Source of the DNA: Brevibacterium zhoupengii
GTDB taxonomy: Bacteria; Actinomycetota; Actinomycetes; Actinomycetales; Brevibacteriaceae
Direction: 5' to 3'
NCBI RefSeq assembly: GCF_021117425.1
Contig: NZ_CP088298.1
Span: 1,736,001-1,800,000, forward strand
Length of the DNA: 64,000 nt
Shown: positions 15,731 to 23,987 of the stretch, piece after piece
Layout of the letters: each line of letters begins with the position of its first letter
How positions within the stretch are numbered: position 1 is the stretch's first letter
Notes under the pieces: generated by a model
Databases searched by the model: none
What the model saw: the letters and a program-made list of their open reading frames with translations, nothing else
Told to the model about the DNA's origin: nothing
Translations under genes and position numbers: made by a program

Positions 15731-16990
15731 ATGGGATCCACTTCGCGCAATCTTCGTCAGGGCATTGGTCGTCTCCGTGCCATCGCACCATGGGCCGCTG
15801 CGGGTGCGGCGTGTGCCGTGCCGCTGACCATCGGCGCATCGATGGCAATCGATCTGCTGCAGAAACGGGATCGTGAGCAGCGGGAGGCACCGCGTCCGGG
15901 CACCTTCCACGCGGACGTCGAGGACTCCCAGCTGAGCATCTTCACCGACGGCGAGACGCTGTACGAGGACATGCTCGCGGAGATCGCTTCCGCCACGGAA
16001 TCAATTCAGATGGAGACGTTCATCTGGAAGAACGACGAGATGGGTCAGAAGTTCGTCGACGCGTTCAACGCCGCAGCCAGACGCGGTGTCACCGTCCACC
16101 TCATCTACGACGGCTTCGCCAACCTCTCCATTCCTCGTTCCTTCTACGAGCAGTTGTCCATGCGCATCAAGGTGCTGCGACTGCCCACTGTGGCGAGGAA
16201 GTTCTGGAAGGGGCCGATGCGCTTCTCCGGCCTCAACCACTCGAAGATCCTCGTCATCGACAACAAGATCGCCTACGTCGGTGGTTTCAACATCGGTTCG
16301 CTCTACGCTCGGCACTGGCGAGACACTCACCTCAAGGCTGCTGGGCCCGGCACCTGGGGGCTGCGCCAGGCCATCGCTGAGGTGTGGAACCAATATCATG
16401 ATGACACCGACAAGCAGATTCCCTGGGTCGCGCCGACGGCCTGGGAGTCCAAACTGCGTGTCTCGGCGAACCAGCCGGTCCAGCTGATCTATCCGATCCG
16501 CTCGATGTACATCAACGCCTTCGAACGGGCACAGGAGCGCATCTGGCTCACGACCCCGTACTTCATCCCGGACCAGCAGCTGCTGCGCTCACTGATCGAG
16601 GCCGCTGAACGCGGAGTCGATGTCAGGGTCATGGTTCCCCAGGAGTCCAACCACATCCTCGGCGACTCCCTGTCACGGGGATTCTTCGAACAGATGGTGC
16701 GCTCCAAGGTCACCGTTCTCCTCTACACCGCGTCGATGATCCACGCGAAGATCGCGACAGTCGATGGGATCTGGTCGACGGTGGGCACGGCGAACATCGA
16801 CCGGCTCTCACTGACCTTCAATTACGAGACCAACGTTGAGATCATCGACGACCAGTTCGCCTCCGAGATGGAGAAGGTGTTCCTCAAGGACGCCGAGCAT
16901 TCCAAGGTCCTCGGCCGTGACTGGCTCGACCGTCACCCACTGACCCAGGTCATCGAGGTCGCGCTGCGGCCCATGCGCCCGTTCCTGTGA
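15731..16990 (+). CDS. cls: Cardiolipin synthase-like phospholipase D family enzyme
   Basis: A 419-residue protein with an N-terminal membrane helix (APWAAAGAACAVPLTIGASM, about 19-40) and two HKD motifs: HSKILVID starting at His170 and HAKIATVD starting at His338, each followed by GG or GT and an Asn as in bacterial cardiolipin synthases. It joins phosphatidyl groups to make cardiolipin at the membrane. Only one N-terminal helix is seen where ClsA enzymes have two, which makes it more ClsB/C-like in layout. The ATG at 15731 has a weak ribosome binding site. The neighbours (envelope and sigma genes) fit an envelope-stress setting. Confidence 0.88.
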   Translation: MGSTSRNLRQGIGRLRAIAPWAAAGAACAVPLTIGASMAIDLLQKRDREQREAPRPGTFHADVEDSQLSIFTDGETLYEDMLAEIASATESIQMETFIWKNDEMGQKFVDAFNAAARRGVTVHLIYDGFANLSIPRSFYEQLSMRIKVLRLPTVARKFWKGPMRFSGLNHSKILVIDNKIAYVGGFNIGSLYARHWRDTHLKAAGPGTWGLRQAIAEVWNQYHDDTDKQIPWVAPTAWESKLRVSANQPVQLIYPIRSMYINAFERAQERIWLTTPYFIPDQQLLRSLIEAAERGVDVRVMVPQESNHILGDSLSRGFFEQMVRSKVTVLLYTASMIHAKIATVDGIWSTVGTANIDRLSLTFNYETNVEIIDDQFASEMEKVFLKDAEHSKVLGRDWLDRHPLTQVIEVALRPMRPFL

Positions 16991-17018
16991 GGGGCTGAGC
17001 TAGGTTTGCGGGCCTGGC

Positions 17019-17240
17019 TCAGGACAGGAGTTCGGTCAGCGTCTCTGCTTCCTCAGCGCACACGGCGCACCCTGCCAGATGCACATCCATGGGCACATCG
17101 CGGTAGCTCGGGTCGGCCAGTCTCTGCTCGACGAATTCGTCGATGCGCGCGAAGCACTCGTCACATGACAGGTACGGGTCCGTGTCCGTGAGCAGCCGGG
17201 CGATCACATCTGGGCTCAGCGGCTGGTGCGGGTCGGTCAT
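17019..17240 (-). CDS. Zinc-finger anti-sigma factor (short)
   Basis: A 73-residue protein with paired cysteines near residue 27 (LSCDECFARIDEFVEQRL) and the ZAS-type HxxxCxxC motif (HLAGCAVC) near residue 54. It is a zinc-binding anti-sigma domain without a membrane segment, and so probably a cytoplasmic, RsrA-like inhibitor. Its start overlaps the stop of the sigma gene by four bases (17237-17240), the usual sigma/anti-sigma arrangement. Confidence 0.85.
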   Translation of the reverse strand: MTDPHQPLSPDVIARLLTDTDPYLSCDECFARIDEFVEQRLADPSYRDVPMDVHLAGCAVCAEEAETLTELLS

Positions 17241-17938
17241 GACGTCCTCCTGTCGGGGAGTGCCTCGAGGTGACCGGAGACGATGAGCGCCTCGCGCAGT
17301 CGTCTTCTGGCATCGTGGACATTCTTATACAGCGCATTGCGAGTGGTGCCCAGCCTTTGGGCCAGGACATCGATGGGCACATCGTCGACGAGCAAGGCGA
17401 TCATGATCTGGCGCTGTCGCGGCGTCAGAGCTGTGGTCAATGCGTCGTGCACTGCCCGTCTCAGATCGCTGCCCTCGGCGCGGCTGGCTGGTCCATGATC
17501 GGCATCGACAAGCGGCAGAGTCTCCGAAAGTGTCACCTCGCGGTGGCGCCACGCCTGACGACGGACGGCAACTCCTGCCTGCAAAATGCCGAATTTGAAC
17601 ACCCAGGTGCTGAATCTGCTGCGCCCCTCGAACTCGCCGAGTCTGCGCAGCACCGCCAGATGAGCATCGTCGGCGGCCTGCTGAGCCAGATCCTCCAGGT
17701 CGCCTGATCCCGCACCAGCGAGTTGGTGCCGCAAGCGCCATACCTGCAGCCGGCTGGCCTTGACCAGCAGCTCGTGAAGTCTGCGCTGAGCCGCGAGCCG
17801 CTGCGATGTCTCTGGTCCTTCGACCTCGCCGAGGTGGAGGTGCCAGTTGTCATCGTGGGAAAAGTCAGCGACGGCGTCAGGTTCAGCATCGGATCCGGCG
17901 TCAGGGACAGAGATCGGTACATCACTCACTATCGTCAT
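17237..17938 (-). CDS. ECF-type sigma-70 family RNA polymerase sigma factor
   Basis: A 233-residue sigma factor. Region 2 covers about residues 75-135 (DLEDLAQQAADDAHLAVLRRLGEFEGRSRFSTWVFKFG), and region 4 covers about 168-222 (LTPRQRQIMIALLVDDVPIDVLAQRLGTTRNALYKNVHDARRRL). An acidic N-terminal extension of about 45 residues precedes region 2. It overlaps the zinc-finger anti-sigma gene, its presumed partner. It is divergent from a DoxX-like membrane gene across a 197-bp region with nested inverted repeats, so autoregulation and control of that gene are plausible. The regulon is not known. Confidence 0.9.
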   Translation of the reverse strand: MTIVSDVPISVPDAGSDAEPDAVADFSHDDNWHLHLGEVEGPETSQRLAAQRRLHELLVKASRLQVWRLRHQLAGAGSGDLEDLAQQAADDAHLAVLRRLGEFEGRSRFSTWVFKFGILQAGVAVRRQAWRHREVTLSETLPLVDADHGPASRAEGSDLRRAVHDALTTALTPRQRQIMIALLVDDVPIDVLAQRLGTTRNALYKNVHDARRRLREALIVSGHLEALPDRRTS

Positions 17939-18000
17939 TGTGCCACCACCAGGCGAAGCAAAGAAGGGTCATAGTTCGTTGGTGTCAGGTGGGGGAGGAA

Positions 18001-18059
18001 GTCTTACCGCAATCGGCGAAGAATCTTCTGGGAAATAGTTTCCCTCGTTCGGGTAAGAC
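18001..18059. promoter_or_regulatory. Nested inverted repeats between ECF sigma and DoxX-like genes
   Basis: GTCTTACC (18001-18008) and GGTAAGAC (18052-18059) are exact inverted copies 43 bp apart; within them lies GGGAAATAGTTTCCC (18030-18044). GGGAAA resembles the GGGAAC/GGAAC -35 element of ECF promoters and occurs on both strands because of the dyad, suggesting back-to-back promoters. Function is inferred. Confidence 0.4.
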
Positions 18060-18135
18060 GGGCATGAACCGAGGACACCAACTGAGTACAGGGGGCCAAC
18101 AGGCATCCTCCGCTCATTCGTGAAGGGATACGCTC

Positions 18136-18609
18136 ATGTCACACAAACTCGCCAACCCCGCAGGCACCGGATCAGGAGTCGGAGAAGGTGCTGGGAGACG
18201 TTTCGGGGCAGCTGGCCTCGGGTCCGGAGCCGGAACTGATCGTGCCTTCTTCCTGCTGCGCACCGTCTTCACCGTCGCCCCGATCCTGTTCGGCCTCGAC
18301 AAATTCTTCGGCCTGCTCACGAACTGGGACAGCTACCTGGCACCGTGGATCGATGCGATCCTGCCGGGAACCGCGCATCAGGCCATGTTCGCCGTGGGCA
18401 TCATCGAGATCGTCGCCGGCATCGTCGTCGCCGTGGCCCCGAAATTCGGGTCACTCTTGGTCGTGGCCTGGCTGGCCGGGATCATCGTCAACCTGCTCTC
18501 CATGGGGCAGTTCTTCGACATCGCGCTGCGTGACTTCGGACTGCTCGTCGCAGCACTGGCCCTAGCCGCACTCGCCTTCGACCGGCCCCAGAAGGTGAAG
18601 GCAGCCTGA
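18136..18609 (+). CDS. DoxX-like membrane protein
   Basis: A 157-residue protein with a Gly/Ala-rich N-terminal tail of about 33 residues followed by four hydrophobic segments: FFLLRTVFTVAPILFGLDKFFGLL, AMFAVGIIEIVAGIVVAVAP, LLVVAWLAGIIVNLLSMG and FGLLVAALALAALAF. The layout and the GLDKFFGLLTNW stretch fit the DoxX/DoxD-like family of small quinone-associated or redox-stress membrane proteins. The tail is low-complexity (GTGSGVGEGAGRRFGAAGLG) and may be dispensable. Divergent from the ECF sigma gene, and a reasonable candidate member of its regulon. Confidence 0.7.
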   Translation: MSHKLANPAGTGSGVGEGAGRRFGAAGLGSGAGTDRAFFLLRTVFTVAPILFGLDKFFGLLTNWDSYLAPWIDAILPGTAHQAMFAVGIIEIVAGIVVAVAPKFGSLLVVAWLAGIIVNLLSMGQFFDIALRDFGLLVAALALAALAFDRPQKVKAA

Positions 18610-18668
18610 GCGCGGGCGGACTAGGATCGGCAGTGGCCGTAACCACAAGCGAACCTGAGGACAGCGAG

Positions 18669-19994
18669 ATGACACTGAGCCCGGAACTGACCACCCAACT
18701 CACCGCCTGGCGACGGGACTTCCACAGGTTCGCCGAGCCGGGATGGACGGAGTTCCGGACCACCTCGGCGATCATCACCGTCCTACGTGACCTGGGATGG
18801 GACACGGTGTTCGGTCCCGAACTCCACGACGCCGATGCCCGGCTCGGTGTTCCCGACGCCGAGGTGCTCGCAGGTGAACGCGATCGCGCGGTAGCGCAGG
18901 GGGCGGATCCGGAGCTGGTGACGGCGATGGGCGACGGGTTCACCGGGGTCCTCGGCGTGCTCGAGACCGGCCGGCCGGGTCCCGTCCTGTGCTTCCGCTT
19001 CGACATCGACTCGAACGACCTGGTCGAACTGGCCGACGACACCCATCGCCCCTTCGCCGAGGGATTCGCCTCCGTCAACGAGGGTGCCATGCACGGCTGC
19101 GGTCACGACGGCCACGCCGCCATCGGATTGGGCCTGGCCACGAGATTGACCCAGCTTCACGCTGAGTTGAGCGGGACCGTGAAGATCATCTTCCAACCCG
19201 CCGAGGAGGGTGTGCGCGGCGCTCATTCGATCGCGGCCGCCGGCTGGTTCGACGACGTGGACCTGTTCGTAGCGACGCATCTGAAGTCCGATGACGACAA
19301 GGGCAACGTGCTCACCGGGTCCGATGGGTACCTCGCCAGCACGAAGCTCGACGTCACCTTCACCGGCATCGGATCGCATGCCGGGGGAGACCCGGAGAAG
19401 GGGAAGAACGCGCTGCTCGCGGCCGCCTCGGCGACATTGAACCTGCATGCGATACCCCGGCACTCCGAGGGCGCCAGCCGGATCAACGTCGGCACCTTCC
19501 ACGCTGGCGAGGGACGTAACGTGGTGCCCAGGACGGCGACGCTGCGGGTAGAGACTCGAGGCGAATCGAGCGAAATCAACTCGTATATGGATGACCGGGC
19601 GCGGGACGTCATCGCCGGTGCCGCGCGGATGTACGACGTCGACGTCGAGGTGACAGTCGTCGGTAAAGCCGACCAAGAATCGCCGAGCCCGGAGCTGCTG
19701 CCCTATATCCGTACCTGCTTCGAAGGCGTCGACGGCGTCGCCGAGATCAGCGACACCGGCGGACTGGGCGGATCCGAAGACGCGACGGCGATGATGAAGC
19801 GAGTCAAGGAACGCGGCGGCCTGGCTACCTACGTCCAGATCGGCATGGACACTTCGTGGGGCCACCACACCGAGCGCTTCGACGTCGACGAGGACATGCT
19901 CGCCGTCGGTGTTGAGGCCGAGACGAAGATTGCGCTGGGGGCGGGGGAGTTCCTGGAAGGACAGCATCCAGCCTCTTGCCGTACCCAGAACTGA
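18669..19994 (+). CDS. M20 family amidohydrolase, AbgA (aminobenzoyl-glutamate hydrolase A)-like
   Basis: A 441-residue metallopeptidase-fold hydrolase. The N-terminus WRRDFHRFAEPGWTEFRTTS, the metal motif HGCGHDGHAAIGLG, the catalytic FQPAEEGVRGA and the lid-domain start TFTGIGSHAGGDPEKGKNAL are typical of M20D enzymes. The insertion with DADARLGVPDAEVLAGERDRAVAQG resembles AbgA, which cleaves p-aminobenzoyl-glutamate in folate-fragment salvage. The ATG at 18669 has GAGGA upstream; an in-frame GTG at 18633 with AGGAT upstream is an alternative that adds 12 residues. The partner subunit AbgB is not present nearby, so other N-acyl amino acids are possible substrates. Confidence 0.85.
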   Translation: MTLSPELTTQLTAWRRDFHRFAEPGWTEFRTTSAIITVLRDLGWDTVFGPELHDADARLGVPDAEVLAGERDRAVAQGADPELVTAMGDGFTGVLGVLETGRPGPVLCFRFDIDSNDLVELADDTHRPFAEGFASVNEGAMHGCGHDGHAAIGLGLATRLTQLHAELSGTVKIIFQPAEEGVRGAHSIAAAGWFDDVDLFVATHLKSDDDKGNVLTGSDGYLASTKLDVTFTGIGSHAGGDPEKGKNALLAAASATLNLHAIPRHSEGASRINVGTFHAGEGRNVVPRTATLRVETRGESSEINSYMDDRARDVIAGAARMYDVDVEVTVVGKADQESPSPELLPYIRTCFEGVDGVAEISDTGGLGGSEDATAMMKRVKERGGLATYVQIGMDTSWGHHTERFDVDEDMLAVGVEAETKIALGAGEFLEGQHPASCRTQN

Positions 19995-20053
19995 TCATTG
20001 TGGATACGACAAGAGACCGAGGAGAACCCAGAGCGCTGGAAACGCCGAGCCTG

Positions 20054-21160
20054 TCAGTCGAACATGATGATCTGACGCACTGCCTCTCCATCCGCGAGTC
20101 TGTCCAGAGCCGTATTGATCTCTGAGAGCTCGATCTTTCCTGAGATGAGTTCGTCAACTGGCAGAGTGCCCTCTCTCCACAGTTTTTCGTAGACCGGAAT
20201 GTCCCGCGATGGAACAGCAGAACCGAGATATGAGCCGACGACGGTGCGAGCTTCGGCCGTGAAAGTGAGGGGAGGAAGGCTGGACCTGGCGTCCGGTGAC
20301 GGGAGCCCGACAGTGACGGTTCGTCCACCGGCCGCAGTTGCCGCGAACGCGGTCTCGAATGCCTTCGGGTGTCCTGCTGCTTCAATCACGACGGGTGCTC
20401 TGACACCGTTTTCTGCCAGATCGGCTGGCGAGTAGACCTCGTCTGCGCCCAGTTCTGTCGCCCGGCTGAGCTTGTCGGGGTTGGCATCGACTCCGATGAC
20501 TTTGCCCTTCTTCAATGACAGAGCCGTGATCAGAGCAGCCATTCCGACTCCTCCGAGTCCGACGACCATGATGGCCTCACCATCTCTCGGCTGGCCCGCG
20601 TTGAGAACGGCCCCGCCGCCTGTGAGAACTGCACAGCCGAGGACGGCGGCAATCTCAGGTGGCACATCATTGCCCACCGGTACGACCGATGTGCGATTGA
20701 GGACTGCGTACGTGGCGAAGCCTGAGACTCCGACGTGGTGGAAGATGGCGCCGCTGTCATCATGCAGACGCAGATGTTCACCGACCAAGTGACCCGAGTT
20801 ATTCACCGCAGTCCCGGGAATGCACGGCAGTTTTCCGTCGGTCAGACAGTTGTCACATTCTCCGCAGCGAGGAAGGAAGACCGTGCTCACATGTTGGCCG
20901 ACCTCAATGTCGGTGACGTTCTCTCCGAGCTTTTCGACGACTCCGGCGGATTCATGTCCGAGCAGCATCGGCGTGGGGCGAGGCCGGTTTCCGTCGACAA
21001 CCGACAGATCGGAATGGCAGAGGCCAGCCGCAGTGATCTTGATGAGGACTTCGTCCGGACCCGGATCATCAAGCTCGATATCGCGTATCTCCAGCGGCTT
21101 TGTCCGAGCATATGGTCGTTCAGCGCCCATCTGGTTGAGCACCGCTCCCTGAATCTTCAT
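20054..21160 (-). CDS. Zinc-dependent alcohol dehydrogenase (MDR family)
   Basis: A 368-residue medium-chain dehydrogenase. The catalytic zinc site GLCHSDLSVVDG and GHESAGVVEKLG is present, and so are the four structural-zinc cysteines (LPRCGECDNCLTDGKLPC). The NAD motif is VGLGGVGMAALITALSLKKGKVIGVD with a following Asp, which favours NAD. It resembles class III or aryl/alkyl alcohol dehydrogenases that cover long alcohols. The ATG at 21160 has a strong AAGGAGTCAAC leader, far better than upstream starts. It is divergent from the metallo-hydrolase/alcohol/aldehyde dehydrogenase operon, so the two may share control by the downstream GntR regulator. Confidence 0.92.
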   Translation of the reverse strand: MKIQGAVLNQMGAERPYARTKPLEIRDIELDDPGPDEVLIKITAAGLCHSDLSVVDGNRPRPTPMLLGHESAGVVEKLGENVTDIEVGQHVSTVFLPRCGECDNCLTDGKLPCIPGTAVNNSGHLVGEHLRLHDDSGAIFHHVGVSGFATYAVLNRTSVVPVGNDVPPEIAAVLGCAVLTGGGAVLNAGQPRDGEAIMVVGLGGVGMAALITALSLKKGKVIGVDANPDKLSRATELGADEVYSPADLAENGVRAPVVIEAAGHPKAFETAFAATAAGGRTVTVGLPSPDARSSLPPLTFTAEARTVVGSYLGSAVPSRDIPVYEKLWREGTLPVDELISGKIELSEINTALDRLADGEAVRQIIMFD

Positions 21161-21486
21161 GTTGACTCCTTCGTCCATGTCAGCAGTCTTGCCTGTTTCC
21201 ACTTTTTCATGTCGACCGTCTTCCGTCGACGACTCGCAACCGATGCTTCGCACACTTGCGAGACACTGTCCTCAGCGTGAACTGAACTCAGAAAATATTT
21301 CACTAAACTTCGACGGTCACGATCTAAGGATAGATAAACACTGGGTAGAAGCGCAATAGATTGTGCAGGCAGTTTCGGTATTGACAATCATGGAAAGTGA
21401 AATATATTTGAAATCACCTGCAGTTCATCACAGTTCGACAGGTTGCAAGAACAAGAACGCCCGTCCGTGGATCGAAGGAGATTCGA
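21161..21486. other. 326-bp divergent intergenic region
   Basis: No ORF is supported here. It is distinctly AT-richer than the flanks, especially 21280-21430, and carries the near-consensus promoter described separately. No clear dyad operator was found. Confidence 0.6.
21381..21408 (+). promoter_or_regulatory. Near-consensus sigma-70 promoter for the hydrolase/dehydrogenase operon
   Basis: TTGACA (21381-21386) and TATATT (21403-21408) are separated by 16 bp, about 80 bp upstream of the metallo-hydrolase ATG. Both hexamers are at or near consensus, unusual in such GC-rich DNA. Strand and spacing fit transcription of the genes from 21487 onward. Confidence 0.65.
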
Positions 21487-22305
21487 ATGACATCGGAAAT
21501 GAAAGTTCATGTACTGGAGAGCGGAACCATGGAGGCCGATCTGACTTGGCTCCTCCTGGCACCCGGAAGAGTCATCAAACCCAGAGCGGAGAAAGATGCT
21601 CCGAGGGCATGGGGCAAGGTCCCGACTCACGCGATTCTCATCGACCATCCCGAAGGGAGGATTCTCTGGGACACAGGAGTTCCCCGTGATTGGCAGACGC
21701 GATGGGAGCCGACCACATTCGATCAGTTCTTCCCCGTTCTCGACGACCCAGAGGGCGATACCGGGTATCTGGACTCGAGCCTGAAGCAGTTGGAACTGAC
21801 ACCGGACGACATCGACATTCTGGTGCTGTCGCACCTGCACTTCGACCATGCGGCCAATGCGAAGATATTCGACAACGGCAAGACGAAGATCATGACCAGT
21901 CAGGCCGAGCTCGACGGGGTCGCATCAATCACCGGCTACAACAAGGGCGCTCACATCCCCGACGACTTCAAAGGCCTCGACATGGCCGGAATCAAGGGTG
22001 ATGACGAGATCGTCCCCGGGGTCAGCGTGATCCAAACCCCCGGACACACGTGGGGCACCATGTCGCTCAAAGTCGACCTGCCCAATGATGGACCCAAGAT
22101 CTTCACCTCCGATGCCGTGTACCTGGAAGACTCGTACGGTCCACCTGCGATCGGCGCCGCCATCGTCTGGAACAACCTTGCCTGGCTCGATTCCGTGGAG
22201 AAGCTGCGCAAGATCCAGCAGGAGACCGGTGCCGAGATGATCTTCGGACATGATGAGGAGCAGGCCAAGTCAATGAAGTTCGCGCCGAACGGGTACTACT
22301 CATGA
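21487..22305 (+). CDS. Metallo-beta-lactamase-fold hydrolase, N-acyl-homoserine-lactonase-like
   Basis: A 272-residue protein with the metal motif HLHFDH (His116, His118, Asp120, His121), a later [10 protein letters not shown] histidine, the bridging Asp of TSDAVY and a C-terminal FGHDEE histidine, giving the full dinuclear zinc set. Order and spacing match the AttM/AiiA-type lactonase branch, though many members open other lactones. CGAAGGAGAT precedes the ATG. It is the first gene of a rightward operon with a FmdB zinc ribbon (4-bp overlap), an alcohol dehydrogenase and an aldehyde dehydrogenase, which suggests ring opening to a hydroxy acid followed by oxidation. The actual lactone is not known. 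Confidence 0.85.
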   Translation: MTSEMKVHVLESGTMEADLTWLLLAPGRVIKPRAEKDAPRAWGKVPTHAILIDHPEGRILWDTGVPRDWQTRWEPTTFDQFFPVLDDPEGDTGYLDSSLKQLELTPDDIDILVLSHLHFDHAANAKIFDNGKTKIMTSQAELDGVASITGYNKGAHIPDDFKGLDMAGIKGDDEIVPGVSVIQTPGHTWGTMSLKVDLPNDGPKIFTSDAVYLEDSYGPPAIGAAIVWNNLAWLDSVEKLRKIQQETGAEMIFGHDEEQAKSMKFAPNGYYS

Positions 22306-22772
22306 TCATCTATGACTTCAAATGCAGGGAAGGTCATCGGTTTGAAGCTGTGGTTGAGTCCATGGCATCTGAGAATCCGGACTGCGGCGCCTGTGGCGGT
22401 CGGAGCCAGCGAGTACCCTCACGGGTGAGAATCGGAAACTCCGCATCCGCTGGCTCCAGCCGGGACGATATGCCCAGGAGCTGGACAGGAATTGCCGGTG
22501 GTCATCCGGAAGCAGTTTCTCATTGGCGAAACAAGATGGAGAAGAGAGAGAAGCTGGAGGAGAAGTACCCCGAGCTCGGTGGTGACCGTCGTCCGATCCT
22601 GGCTCATGAGGGCATCTTCAACGGTCGCCCGCTTCGAGCAGGCGACGACATCGGCGCTGCCGTGAAAGACGCAACTCAGGCCGCGAAGTCGGTTGCCGGT
22701 GAATCGTCGTCTTCCGTTCGCTCCCCAGCTCCCGCCTCGGCGGTTGCCTCCTCCTCAGCGAAAGGCCAGTGA
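22302..22772 (+). CDS. FmdB-family zinc-ribbon protein with disordered tail
   Basis: A 156-residue protein. The N-terminal [17 protein letters not shown] and CGACGG supply Cys8, His12, Cys28 and Cys31 of a FmdB-type zinc ribbon. These small proteins often sit beside amide or lactone catabolic genes and are annotated as putative regulators. The rest is charged ([16 protein letters not shown]) and ends in a Ser/Ala-rich tail. ATGA overlap with the hydrolase gene and a 1-bp gap to the alcohol dehydrogenase place it firmly inside the operon. Whether it regulates, or assists metal loading of the neighbouring zinc enzymes, cannot be told. Confidence 0.82.
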   Translation: MIIYDFKCREGHRFEAVVESMASENPDCGACGGRSQRVPSRVRIGNSASAGSSRDDMPRSWTGIAGGHPEAVSHWRNKMEKREKLEEKYPELGGDRRPILAHEGIFNGRPLRAGDDIGAAVKDATQAAKSVAGESSSSVRSPAPASAVASSSAKGQ

Positions 22773-22773
22773 T

Positions 22774-23862
22774 ATGGAATCCACCAGGGGAAAACTGACA
22801 GTTCTCCAAACGATCGACAATCTGGAATTTCGAGAATACGAGGTGCCTGAGCCGGTCGAAGGCGGAATGGTCCTCAAGATGATCCGCGCCAATGTCTGCG
22901 GATCTGACGTCCACATTCGACACGGCAGCCATCCACTGGTCAGGGAAGGCTGCGCAATGGGGCACGAAGGAGTGGGACAGATAGATAAGCTCTCTCCCAG
23001 CGTCACGAGCGACTGGGCCGGAGAGCCGTTGACGGCCGGCGACCGAGTTGTGGCAACGTATTTCCAGGCGTGTCATCGCTGTCCCGAATGCAACAACGGG
23101 CACCCCAACATCTGTCGCAACGCCTACACCGGGTGGTCGACGCAGGCAGATGATGCCCAGCACTTCTACGGGACATTCGCGACCCACTATTCGATCGGTT
23201 CCCACCAGGCGGTGTACAAAGTACCGGATTCGGTGAGCAGCAAAGCGGTCTCCTCGGCCAACTGCGCACTGTCGCAGGTCTACTACGGCTGCCTTCTGGG
23301 CGAAGTGTCGTATGGGGACAAAGTCGTCATTCTTGGCGCTGGTGGCCTGGGCGTGTGCGCATCAGCAGTCGCGTCGAGCAAGGGTGCAGAGGTGTTCGTC
23401 GCCGAAATGGTGCCGGGACGGCTTGCCAAGGCGAAGGAGTTCGGTGCCCACCACACCATCGATCTCAGCGTCGCCGACGACGGCAACGGGCGAGTCGATC
23501 TCGTGCGTGAGGCAACCGGTGGGGGAGCCGACGTCGTCATCGACCTCACAGGCGTTCCCGATGCCTTCTCCGAATCTGCGCGGATCGCCAGAAGCGGTGG
23601 AATCGTCGTCGAGATCGGCAACATCTCACCGAATAAGTACACCCAGTTCGACCCGGGGCTGTTCACTCGCACGGGCGTGCAGATTCGTGCGGCGATACGG
23701 TACCCAGTCGAAGTGCTGGGCCGAGCAGTCAAATTCATCGAATCGACTCCTCAGTTCCCCTGGGAGTCGTTGGTCGATAAGGACTTCACCTTCGACCAGG
23801 TGAACGAAGCAGTAGCGGCGGCTGAAGCCAAACAGGTAACGCGTGCCGGAATAGTCATCTGA
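22774..23862 (+). CDS. Zinc-dependent alcohol dehydrogenase (MDR family), second copy
   Basis: A 362-residue medium-chain dehydrogenase, only distantly similar to the copy at 20054. Catalytic zinc residues are in ANVCGSDVHIRHG and MGHEGVGQID; structural-zinc cysteines are in FQACHRCPECNNGHPNIC; the NAD motif is VVILGAGGLGVCASAVASSKGAEVFVAE, with Glu ending the second strand, which favours NAD over NADP. The ATG at 22774 begins one base after the FmdB stop. Family members oxidise secondary or polyol-type alcohols. With the lactonase upstream and the aldehyde dehydrogenase downstream it would oxidise the freed hydroxyl group. Confidence 0.9.
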   Translation: MESTRGKLTVLQTIDNLEFREYEVPEPVEGGMVLKMIRANVCGSDVHIRHGSHPLVREGCAMGHEGVGQIDKLSPSVTSDWAGEPLTAGDRVVATYFQACHRCPECNNGHPNICRNAYTGWSTQADDAQHFYGTFATHYSIGSHQAVYKVPDSVSSKAVSSANCALSQVYYGCLLGEVSYGDKVVILGAGGLGVCASAVASSKGAEVFVAEMVPGRLAKAKEFGAHHTIDLSVADDGNGRVDLVREATGGGADVVIDLTGVPDAFSESARIARSGGIVVEIGNISPNKYTQFDPGLFTRTGVQIRAAIRYPVEVLGRAVKFIESTPQFPWESLVDKDFTFDQVNEAVAAAEAKQVTRAGIVI

Positions 23863-23924
23863 GCGACCTCCACAACTGAAGCGCGTTTTTGCTGCTGATC
23901 GACTTCCGCAGCCGCGAATCAATC

Positions 23925-23965
23925 CCGCCGGCCCCGAAGACGGTAACCGTTCCCGGGGCCGGCGG
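23925..23965. promoter_or_regulatory. 12-bp perfect inverted repeat with an internal palindrome upstream of the aldehyde dehydrogenase
   Basis: CCGCCGGCCCCG (23925-23936) and CGGGGCCGGCGG (23954-23965) are exact inverted copies; the 17-base loop contains the odd palindrome ACGGTAACCGT. The structure ends 22 bp before the aldehyde dehydrogenase ATG and has no T-run, so it may be an attenuating or stabilising mRNA hairpin rather than a simple terminator. Confidence 0.5.
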
Positions 23966-23987
23966 CACTCACACAGAAAGTGTAGAA

